Source of the DNA: Prochilodus magdalenae
Lineage: Eukaryota; Chordata; Actinopteri; Characiformes; Prochilodontidae
Assembly: GCA_024036415.1 (NCBI GenBank)
Contig: JAMWET010001329.1
Span: 473,501-537,500, forward strand
DNA length: 64,000 nucleotides
Direction of reading: 5' to 3'
A program made the position numbers and the translations under genes. Below the pieces are notes generated by a model that saw nothing but the letters and a program-made list of their open reading frames with translations, had not been told where the DNA came from and ran no database searches. Positions 29,001 through 34,542 of this stretch are shown piece by piece. Position 1 is the stretch's first letter; every line of letters begins with the position of its first letter.

Positions 29001-31873
29001 TAGAGATATGCAGAAAACTCCTGGTATTGTATGTAGGTCTGTCACTGAGGCCTGTTATTTGTTTAAAGCAAATTTTCTTATAATCAAAAGGGACTATAAT
29101 CATGTCAGAGGATCTCCGAGATGCCTTGGACAGCATGTACGACGCTCGTGTTCCTAAGCTATGGCAGAGGAGTTCATGGGAATCAGCCACGCTTGGTTTC
29201 TGGTTCACTGAGCTTCTAGAACGAAACCAGCAATTCCACAGCTGGACTTTTCATGGCCGGCCACATCAGTTTTGGCTGACGGGACTTTTCAATCCCCAGG
29301 TAGGTACTTGTTCTATTAAATCGCAGATAAAAGAAAAAGGTTAATAAGAAATATTAATCACACTTACTAAATATGGACTCATTTAGTATAAAAGTGATGA
29401 ACATAGACCGATGTAAGGATTGTTATATATTGGGGTAGATGTACTTGAACAGCTCAGCTGTGTATTATTTATCTATATTTATCTACTGAACATAAGTACT
29501 AAGCAAACTAGCTGTCACCCGAACATTAAGCTGCTTCTGCTTCTACTGAATGAACTGTACACTTTATATCTACTGTTTACAACCATACTTACTGATACTG
29601 CTCATGCTCTTGCACTTCTACACTTTGCAAATCTCCTACTGTACTTGTGACCTTTGTTAATGTATAAGTATGTATAAGCTCAACTACGCCACCTGGGGAG
29701 TTTCACCCCAGGAAATATAACCCTGATATCACACAAAAGCACACAGTTTCGTTTAGAAAAATAGGCAGAGATGTGAAATAGGGTTCAGTGTACAACTTTA
29801 ATATATATATTCTGGTAATACATAAACATAAAAAACATAAATAAAATAAAATGGAAAAAACTATATTTAAAATAAACCACAGGTTACTGGCGGTGTAGGT
29901 TCTCACTAGTCTTATCATTTGTATTGGCTAGTTGCATAATGTGACGTTTCCGGTTCCAAGTTTGGTAAGCACAAGCATTTCCGCTTTCCACCGGTCAGCA
30001 TGCAAAGTCTTCAAGACTTGCCAAAAGTAACCATCAATAATGTTCAGCACATCATTCAGGCTTCGTAAGCGGAGTAAGCGTGAGAAGGGCTTCAAGATGT
30101 ACGTCTCCAGTTACATTGATAATTACGAGGATAAGTTAACTTGGCTTATTAGCTTTGTAGCTAGCTAGCGCCCATAGATAAACATTTACAGAGGATTCGT
30201 TCGCTAATATCTAACCGTTGGACAATTTGACAGTTTGACTAATGTGACCCAGTTTTTAGTGTGTTGATAACATGACATTGTTCCCAGTATCAAATAAAGA
30301 CATTAGGGACAGGAAAAAAAATCTAAGAATGAAATGATAATCACTTTAGGCTTAATATTGTAGTTAAATGTACATTGCTGAGACTGACAAAAACCATGGA
30401 CCAACCTTGTGTAAAAACGAATGTCTTCGTCTGATCCTGCAAGCCGTTGCAGCCCAAAACAGGACTGCAGTTGTGAAGCTTCAAGCTGGTGTTGTAGCTC
30501 TTGTCTTTTTCTCTTCAGTGCTTCGTTCTCGTTTGCTAAAGCATCTGCCATTGCTGAGGTCGTCGGCGTAACGCTGTACTCATGATCAGGCGCTATCTGC
30601 ACTTCCATCTCTTGGTCGGTGTCAGCCACTGCCAACACCGAAGAAGGGCATCTCGGCCGACGTTGCCAAACATTAAGCCTTGGTGCGGGCATGCTGTAAT
30701 GGTTCCAGGCAAAAAGACAGGGCACCGCTCCTTTGTTGAGTTTCCTCTTTCCCACGGTCGTCACAACAAAGTCGCCTGTGTTGAAAAGCCTAGTACAGAC
30801 GCGAGTACTTTGAAGGGGGCTGAAGTTGTCCCTACGAATCTGTGTAAGCCACCGAGCCCGCACCTCAGGATCCACTGGAAACCTACAAAAGCTAATCTCC
30901 GAGTTGTACCTTGAAGAATTAGCACACAGAGGCACACAGCAATGTAGAGACGTCTTCTTCTCTTAACGTTGATACGTCAGTCGTTTCTCCTTTATCTTAC
31001 AAACACTCATGATTGCTATTGCTTTCCACAGATTCGCTCAATTCTCCTCACAACTACTACAACAACCGGAAACAGTGATGCATACCAACCATAAACCGGA
31101 AATTAAGAGACGCCATCTTGTGCACACAGCGAGTTGAGGGGTTAAATCAATAAAGTAAAAAGAAAACTAAGGAAATAACACCAAATAAACCAACACAGGA
31201 CTGTAGTCACAAATAATGAAATAAAACAAAATAACTGAACTAATACTATAAAGTTGATTCAACCCCCAAACAAATAACCATAAGGCAAAACAACAGAGGA
31301 CTGGGGAGACTCTGCTCACCGCCACCTGGGCCCTTCCAGTGGAGACACTCCCAAGCACCTTCAAGCTTGCATTACCAACATGTAGGACAAACTTGCTCCA
31401 ATAACACTGCTTCTAGTGTGTGTAGTAAAACCCAAATTTTGTGCCTAACCTTATGACGCGGTTTGCTAAAACCCACCCGTTGTCAGGCATGCCAACATGC
31501 ACCTTCCAGCCAACAGTGCTCATATCGACGTACACCAGCAACTTTATACGCGATGTTCCAAGTTTCAGGCTACGGCTAACAGGTAGCAGCGTGGTGAATC
31601 AACGGAGGGAGGGATACCCACTTTCCGGCATAACCCCTCGACACCATCTCAGCTGCAAGTTCCGCAGTAACACGACTCAACAAACAAACAAAGCATGAGC
31701 TTCCTGAGCAACTGTGTATATATACTGGCGGAAAATGACCAATAAATGAGGGGAAAGCTGCTCTTCAACTACGGTGGCTACCCAAACCCAAAAATTACAG
31801 AGTGACAGCCCAGTGACAGCTCTGCCTGTTACATACTGTTTACTCACATTGTTTTCGTCTAGTTGCCTTTGCA

Positions 31874-31972
<99 letters not shown>

Positions 31973-32838
31973 CATACATATATACATGTATTCTTATACC
32001 GCACTTGAGAAGAAGCCTGAGTTGAGTTGAGTTGAGTTGAGTTGAGTTGAGTTGAGTTGAGTTGAGTTGAGTTGAGTTGAGTTGAGTTGAATTGAATTGA
32101 ACTGAATTGAATCATTTCCACAAACCCTATAGAAGTGTCATGGTTTTTACTGAGGTGCAGTTGTAAACTGTTGTCCACATGAGGCATTTTTTATGTTTTT
32201 GATTCTCGTTTTGTCTTTTAAACCCTTTTTAAACCACAATAACGAGATTTTTTAATAGAACTTATATCACTGAGTAATTCCGTGCTTTACTTCCTCTAAG
32301 GGTTTCTTGACAGCTATGCGCCAGGAAACCACCCGCATGAATCTGGCCAAAGGTTGGACCCTGGACACTGTTGTTCTTCTCAACGACGTGACACGAATGA
32401 TGAAGGAGGACGTGACAGGACCACCATCAGGAGATGTTGGAGGGGTCTACATTTACGGACTCTTTTTAGATGGTGCAGGGTGGGACAAGCGAAACAGCAA
32501 GCTATTAGAATCTCCTCCTAAGGTGAGACACAGTAAACGCATAAGCACTTGTTGTCATGGTTATCATGTAAGGTATTTCTTTTCATTTTTTTTCCTTTGT
32601 TTGCATTGGATGGCAGGTTCTCTTCACCCCTCTGCCAGTGGTGCATGTGTATGCTGTGAGCAGTGCCAGTCCAACAGATAGCAAGCGACCTCAGGGCGTC
32701 AACCTGTACCCCTGTCCAGTGTACAGAAAGCCCAGGCGCACTGACCTCACATTCATCTTCACCCTCTTCCTTCGGTCCATCCAGAACCCTGACCACTGGA
32801 CACTGAGGGGGGTGGCTTTACTATGTGACTGTAAATAA
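3098..32838 (+). CDS. dnah5/dnah8-like: Axonemal dynein heavy chain, DNAH5/DNAH8 group (3' part, 27 exons)
   Basis: This is the motor subunit of ciliary or flagellar outer dynein arms (gamma heavy chain): an AAA+ ATPase that walks on microtubules. Exons: 3098-3427, 3673-3879, 4485-4727, 4832-4986, 5993-6657, 6825-7105, 8736-8951, 10384-10551, 10692-10796, 11799-11912, 13575-13751, 13901-14095, 15200-15355, 15517-15699, 15850-16020, 16756-17134, 18772-19043, 21683-21847, 23595-23862, 25292-25413, 25735-25890, 26305-26496, 28001-28189, 28852-28984, 29091-29299, 32301-32522, 32617-32838. All use AG/GT borders, the phases agree, and the sum is 5,895 nt (1,964 residues plus TAA). Family heavy chains have about 4,600 residues, so the first 57% lies upstream. 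The protein ends [10 protein letters not shown], a typical dynein terminus. No internal stop is present, so it looks functional. The family is certain; DNAH8 versus DNAH5 is not (AAA3 wording is slightly closer to DNAH8 from memory). Confidence 0.95.
4000..4420 (+). mobile_element. Decayed Tc1-like element tail
   Basis: Intronic DNA between exons 2 and 3. Positions about 4272-4410 closely match 35930-36075 (ACACATGGAAC, then AGACATTCA and CAGTGCAC or close variants), where a Tc1-type transposase relic precedes the shared tail. This copy keeps only the 3' part. The boundaries are approximate. Confidence 0.5.
4832..6657 (+). CDS. Dynein exons 4-5: AAA4 module
   Basis: Exons 4832-4986 and 5993-6657 encode window residues 261-533. 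The AAA4 P-loop GVGGSGKQS (residues 284-292, bases 4901-4927) is intact, so AAA4 should bind nucleotide. It follows the conserved [12 protein letters not shown] helix. The Walker B-type strand VTFIFTDND lies at residues 337-345. [15 protein letters not shown] closes the module. The 665-bp exon 5 is the largest in the window. The intron between the two exons is largely filled by a Tc1-like insertion (5095-5899). The splice joins phase 2 to phase 2. Confidence 0.95.
5095..5899. mobile_element. Non-autonomous Tc1-like element with internal insert
   Basis: The left end CAGTACCAGTCAAATGTTTG and the right end (inverted) CAGTACCAGTCAAAAGTTTA form terminal inverted repeats. Each is flanked by the dinucleotide TA (5093-5094 and 5900-5901), the Tc1/mariner target duplication. 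No transposase remains. The centre (about 5430-5755) is a different, pyrimidine-rich sequence starting TGTCACATCCTGTC and ending in TTTATTAAATATATA. It resembles an LTR or other retroelement piece nested inside; that part is inference. The nearby stretch 24645-24720 begins similarly. Confidence 0.85.
6825..8951 (+). CDS. Dynein exons 6-7: stalk coiled coil 1 and microtubule-binding domain
   Basis: Exon 6825-7105 (residues 534-627) is a charged, alanine/lysine/glutamate-rich heptad stretch (for example [20 protein letters not shown]), the outgoing stalk helix CC1. Exon 8736-8951 (628-699) starts [19 protein letters not shown] and continues to the tip of the stalk, where the domain contacts the microtubule. 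Both ends of exon 7 are phase 0, so the tip is a cleanly exon-bounded module. The 1.6-kb intron between them carries a degraded Tc1 element. Confidence 0.94.
7280..8257 (-). mobile_element. Degraded Tc1/mariner transposon
   Basis: On the minus strand the relic reads as a DDE transposase: near 7278-7496 it retains VEELDWPA and [20 protein letters not shown], the C-terminal block of Tc1-type transposases. Further frames are broken by stops and small deletions through to about 8100. The 3' side ends with the inverted-repeat sequence GAATACTTTTGGCAACATAG (about 8234-8253). The matching opposite terminus is absent, so this copy is truncated. It is the same family as 45206-46028, in the opposite orientation. 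It is not capable of encoding an active enzyme. Confidence 0.88.
9537..10068 (+). mobile_element. Internally deleted mariner/Tc1 element (532 bp)
   Basis: The terminal inverted repeats CAGGGGTTGGACAATGAAAC and, from the other end, CACGGGTTGGACAATGAAAC begin exactly inside TA duplications (9535-9536 and 10069-10070). The 5' part of a transposase gene is joined at about 9868/9869 directly to its last tenth, so the catalytic core is missing while both ends are intact. This is the classic structure of a cross-mobilised deletion derivative. It lies in the dynein intron between exons 7 and 8. The element looks young: ends and duplications are nearly undamaged. Confidence 0.92.
9722..9886 (+). CDS. 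54-residue HTH-only peptide of deleted mariner transposase
   Basis: A short open frame starts at the ATG of the deleted element ([14 protein letters not shown]), runs through a helix-turn-helix with [20 protein letters not shown], and stops at TAG 9884-9886, a few codons after the deletion junction. It would contain a DNA-binding HTH but no DDE catalytic triad. Whether it is transcribed is unknown; the element sits inside a transcribed intron in the sense direction. It should be read as a transposon remnant, not a host gene, with a possible repressor role as speculation. Confidence 0.55.
   Translation: MGDIPEFKRGQIVGGRLAGASVTKTASLCDVSRATVSRVMSAYHQEGRTSTSIT
10384..11912 (+). CDS. Dynein exons 8-10: end of microtubule-binding domain and coiled coil 2
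   Basis: Exons 10384-10551, 10692-10796 and 11799-11912 encode residues 700-828. Exon 8 has the conserved [19 protein letters not shown] helix and ends INKEVLPLK. Exon 9 (35 codons) is pure heptad sequence ([20 protein letters not shown]), the returning stalk helix CC2. Exon 10 continues it to GLGGEK at the base of the stalk. All junctions are phase 0. Exon 9 is short but follows standard borders (CCCCAG and GTGTGT). Confidence 0.93.
10797..13574. other. Two introns (exons 9-11), AT-rich, one transposon relic
   Basis: The sequence is interrupted only by exon 10 (11799-11912). Apart from the decayed Tc1-like fragment at about 12940-13265 I recognise no gene, RNA or regulatory motif. There are homopurine and homopyrimidine patches and short A-runs. 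Confidence 0.5.
12940..13265 (+). mobile_element. Decayed Tc1/mariner transposase fragment
   Basis: A reading frame at about 12958-13188 keeps spaced residues of the transposase C-terminal half: VLQDSAQPH (second catalytic Asp region) and [20 protein letters not shown] (third acidic position and following helix). Flanking frames are broken and no terminal repeats were found. It is an old relic. Confidence 0.72.
13575..15699 (+). CDS. Dynein exons 11-14: AAA5 module
   Basis: Exons 13575-13751, 13901-14095, 15200-15355 and 15517-15699 encode residues 829-1065. They contain [20 protein letters not shown], then [19 protein letters not shown] and [33 protein letters not shown] (with the acidic pair of a Walker B-like strand nearby, [10 protein letters not shown]), and [20 protein letters not shown]5 lacks a canonical P-loop in this family and is structural. 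All junctions are phase 0. A MITE (14113-14372) begins 17 bp after the donor of exon 12. Confidence 0.95.
14113..14372. mobile_element. MITE copy A (260 bp) next to a dynein splice donor
   Basis: The ends TCGTCACTGTCCAAAG and, inverted, TCATCACTGTCCAATG are flanked by TA on both sides (14111-14112, 14373-14374). Longer sub-terminal inverted blocks (GTATCTCC near the left end, GGAGATAC near the right) support a Tc1/mariner-type MITE. There is no coding capacity. The same family occurs at 17437, 32885 and about 35490. A poly-A patch (about 14133-14145) follows the left end. Confidence 0.88.
14373..15199. other. Dynein intron 12 remainder
   Basis: No gene is seen. The stretch 14700-15000 has weak similarity in style to Tc1-derived untranslated sequence (for example GACTCATTAATCCATAAAAC) but nothing I can classify. 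Confidence 0.4.
15850..19043 (+). CDS. Dynein exons 15-17: AAA5 C-terminal part, buttress and AAA6 entry
   Basis: Exons 15850-16020, 16756-17134 and 18772-19043 encode residues 1066-1339. They contain [58 protein letters not shown] and [11 protein letters not shown], all signature blocks of the dynein D5-D6 region. Exon 15 starts EMESERVK after a clear pyrimidine tract. Exons 16 and 17 join in phase 1. An uninterrupted (AT)n run lies in the intron at 16453-16522. Confidence 0.95.
16453..16522. repeat. (AT)n microsatellite
   Basis: About 35 perfect AT dinucleotides in a dynein intron. It is self-complementary and able to extrude as a cruciform. Confidence 0.97.
17135..18771. other. Dynein intron 16
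   Basis: It holds MITE copy B (17437-17685) preceded by a short TA run (17421-17436). The remaining 1 kb is AT-rich with nothing recognisable. Confidence 0.5.
17437..17685. mobile_element. MITE copy B (249 bp)
   Basis: The left end TTGTCGCTGTCCAAAG and the right end, inverted, TCGTCACTGTCCAAAG are followed on both sides by TA. The interior shares ATGGACCAACAGAAATGGCC and GGTTCCATTGACTTACATTT with the other copies. It is inserted into or beside a TA run. It is the best-preserved representative of the family in the window. Confidence 0.9.
19827..19877. repeat. 18-bp tandem repeat
   Basis: Units CCAGTTTGACCTTGCTCA start at 19827 and 19845, with a partial third at 19863. Confidence 0.9.
19990..20330 (-). 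mobile_element. Decayed Tc1 transposase relic
   Basis: Read on the minus strand, about 20125-20160 gives [11 protein letters not shown], the conserved strand around the second catalytic acid of Tc1-family transposases. On the plus strand this is the familiar TTTTGGTCTCATCAAACCAT. Flanks are degraded and no termini were identified. Confidence 0.72.
21683..25413 (+). CDS. Dynein exons 18-20: AAA6 module
   Basis: Exons 21683-21847, 23595-23862 and 25292-25413 encode residues 1340-1524. They contain [20 protein letters not shown], the near-invariant [33 protein letters not shown] and [20 protein letters not shown]. These match the D6 P-loop-like region, in which AAA6 is structural. Introns here are long (1.7 and 1.4 kb). 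Exons 19 and 20 join in phase 1 across a Gly codon. Confidence 0.95.
21848..23594. other. Dynein intron 18
   Basis: No gene, RNA or repeat family could be assigned. It is AT-rich, with a short A-run near 22463. The frame at 22796-23053 has no recognisable domain. Confidence 0.4.
24391..24590 (-). mobile_element. tRNA-derived SINE, copy 1
   Basis: The minus strand shows Pol III-type promoter boxes: TAGCTCAGCGGATAAC (A box) and GGTTCGAATCCCGG (B box). The tail on the plus strand reads TAGCTGACACTCTTATCCAG then AGCGACTTACAAGG. The same family is at 28532-28723, 50711-50860 and 59030-59072. It is not a functional tRNA: the arms cannot pair as a cloverleaf. Confidence 0.85.
25735..32838 (+). CDS. 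Dynein exons 21-27: AAA6 lid and C-terminal cap
   Basis: Exons 25735-25890, 26305-26496, 28001-28189, 28852-28984, 29091-29299, 32301-32522 and 32617-32838 encode residues 1525-1964. The blocks are [95 protein letters not shown] and RRTDLTFIF. Compared with the family pattern, a two-residue insertion (NLAKGW) and a slightly longer [13 protein letters not shown] loop occur in exon 26, and exon 27 has a longer loop around KRPQGVN. The gene ends at TAA 32836-32838. The 3-kb intron before exon 26 holds the THAP transposon relic. Confidence 0.95.
25900..26045. repeat. Compound (TA)n(CA)n(TA)n microsatellite
   Basis: About 80 bp of TA, 47 bp of CA (25981-26027) and a further TA run start only about ten bases after the donor of exon 21 (GTAAGG at 25891). 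The low-complexity frames here are not genes. Confidence 0.97.
26497..28000. other. Dynein intron 22 with A-run, G-rich tract and LINE tail
   Basis: A20 at about 26965-26984 is followed by G-runs at 26991-27019. A LINE-like 3' tail lies at about 27631-27698. No gene was seen. Confidence 0.6.
27631..27698 (+). mobile_element. LINE 3' tail remnant
   Basis: TGTAAAGCATCCTTGGGTTT, then AGGCGCTACA and a (TTA)n terminus, form the characteristic 3' end of fish L2/CR1-type LINEs. Only the tail is present, as is usual for 5'-truncated copies. Confidence 0.65.
28532..28723 (-). mobile_element. tRNA-derived SINE, copy 2
   Basis: Same layout as 24391-24590, more diverged: a TGATGCTCTTAATCAGA tail side and a B-box-like GGTTTGATTCCCGG on the minus strand. 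It lies in the intron between exons 23 and 24. Confidence 0.78.
30303..30935 (-). pseudogene. THAP-domain transposase first exon, decayed
   Basis: The minus-strand frame of 210 codons has a THAP-type start ([22 protein letters not shown]), the AVPxLF-like motif GAVPCLFAW, an acidic linker and a coiled coil ([20 protein letters not shown]), then [11 protein letters not shown]. That is the layout of THAP-bearing DDE transposases (ISL2EU/Harbinger-like) in fish. The catalytic exon is not present; after about 30400 the frame leaves the homology, probably at a lost splice donor. Damage: the expected start codon is GTG (30933-30935), the second zinc cysteine is missing (C4 is followed by SSR), and the final zinc histidine is Leu50 after C47. 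It is therefore unlikely to fold as a zinc-binding THAP. It is antisense to the dynein. Confidence 0.8.
31875..31968. repeat. (TA)n(TG)n microsatellite
   Basis: TA units occupy 31875-31932 and TG units 31936-31968. Simple-sequence frames here are not genes. Confidence 0.97.
32019..32111. repeat. GAGTT pentanucleotide array
   Basis: About 15 perfect GAGTT units are followed by GAATT/GAACT variants. It ends 190 bp before the dynein exon at 32301. Confidence 0.97.
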
Positions 32839-34542
32839 TATGCAGATGGCCAAGTGGTTTTGTTTTGGGTGCAGGGTAAGCATATCTTCACTGTCCTAAG
32901 AAAAACATTCCATCTTTTTCAATATTTATTTATTTTTTTGCTTTTTATGCACGATTTGAACACCGCAGCTGTCGTTTACATTATTTGGAAATTTCATGAT
33001 GAGTGGACGAACAGCAATAGCTCAGAATTTCTAGGGAAAAAAGTCTGGTTCCATTGACTTACATCAGAATTTAATTAAATTAGGTTTTTGGCCTCTCCTG
33101 TAAACTTGCCGTTGTGGAGATACCTGTTTTCCTTCGGACAGCTATGAAATGCTTTTTTCTCTTTTAAGTAGCAATGCTTTACAATGATACGCTTAATAAT
33201 TGCACTTAAGGGTTTTCTGAAAATAACTAATGGTGAACTGGGGAAACTACTACCACTGAATAGTAAAGATGTTTAAAAACTCAAAACTTTAAACCATTGT
33301 AATGTGAAGATCTGGACAACTGTATCAGTCTTAGTTACATTTCCACTCTTCTATATTTTCCATGAGGCTAGATTTATCCATTTCTCAATGCTGAGTTTGT
33401 TGGCTTGGCACAGAAGATTTAATCTATTATGTAGTTTATGAGTATACACTTGTGATATGCTTATATAATAACTTTTTGGTGAGAGTTACTTATAAAATAA
33501 ATGTCTTTACAAAGTGGCTACCAGGACTGTTCTTTATTTCAGTGTTTTCAAGTATTGAAAATGTGCAGGGTACATATAATGGTTTCTTTTTAAAATGACA
33601 TAAGGTTTACAGTTGACACTATATAAAATATACAACTTGCTCATCACCTAGGGTGAGTTAATCAATTAGCAGCACCTTGTAAATATTTCTACAGTGAAAG
33701 ATTAAAGCATGCGTTTAGTGGAAGCCTAAAATATATGCTTAAATAGAACAAAAATACAAATAAAGATGGTATACATGAAATACCATAAATGACTTGCAGT
33801 ACAGTGTGTGCTATTCATGTGTGTCTTTGCTGTCTGTTATCCAGAATTTTGGATAATAAAACGTTTCTTTATGCATAACCACTCGCGCAGTGTGCTACTG
33901 TTGTTGACCAGTAAGTTACTAGTTCCTACATACTGGGCAACTCACAATGCACTCACCAAAATGCAACACTGGAACCTGTATTTGTTTTTCGAAAAATGGC
34001 CTTTGTCAAAAGACTTCTCAGAGACCAGCTGATTGAGTTTGTTTGTTGGTTTATTTAAAAGGGCTACGGGAGGTTATCAGGGGAAGACAGCAAAGCTAGC
34101 TGAAAACTGTACTGCAGTATCACAGAAAACACATACATGATTTAACATGCAAAAAAAAAAAATTAACATTAAACATAATACATTCTTGAAAACGCCCACC
34201 GCACACTTATATCCCGTTATTCAACATTCGTTTTCCATCCGAGTTTCTGAGTCCATAATAAATGTGTAAAAAAAATGAATTAATGAAATTCGGTTGATGT
34301 GCCAGAGGACTTTCCTTATTCCATCAGTTACGAGTATAAACCATCCACTGAGTCTTTTTTTTATTTTTTTTATTTTTTTTGCATGGGTGCCTCTTACTTC
34401 TTTCCATCAGATCTCTAACTGGCCCATTTCTTTACCCTCTTGCGCTCCAATTCCATGGTCAACATTCTGACCAGGAGGTGAGCATTGCCCAACAAAGTGA
34501 CCCAAACCTATAAGCATTCCATTGAATCGAGTGACTTGCTGC
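32839..34542. other. Convergent intergenic region between dynein and cavin4
   Basis: The stop codons are 1.7 kb apart. MITE copy C occupies 32885-33147. Candidate poly(A) signals are AATAAA at 33496-33501 (plus, dynein) and, for cavin4 on the minus strand, the complements at 33533-33538 and 34050-34055. If the distal cavin4 site is used the two transcripts nearly abut or overlap. No gene was seen. Confidence 0.55.
32885..33147. mobile_element. MITE copy C (263 bp) in the dynein 3' UTR region
   Basis: The left end TCTTCACTGTCC and the degraded right end GGACAGCTATGA share GGTTCCATTGACTTACAT and GGTTTTTGGCCTCTCCTGTA with the other copies. It starts 46 bases after the dynein stop codon and so probably lies in the 3' UTR. 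Confidence 0.85.

Larger units (their letters stand above)
29300..32300. other. Dynein intron 25 (3.0 kb), transposon and repeats
   Basis: It holds the THAP relic (30303-30935), a CpG-containing unclassified stretch (31140-31700, possibly part of the same or another element), the (TA)n(TG)n microsatellite and the GAGTT pentamer array. The first 600 bp show nothing recognisable. Confidence 0.55.

Noticed and set aside
32019..32111. Regularly spaced repeat resembling a CRISPR or satellite array
   Set aside because: It is a contiguous pentanucleotide repeat without spacers in a vertebrate genome.
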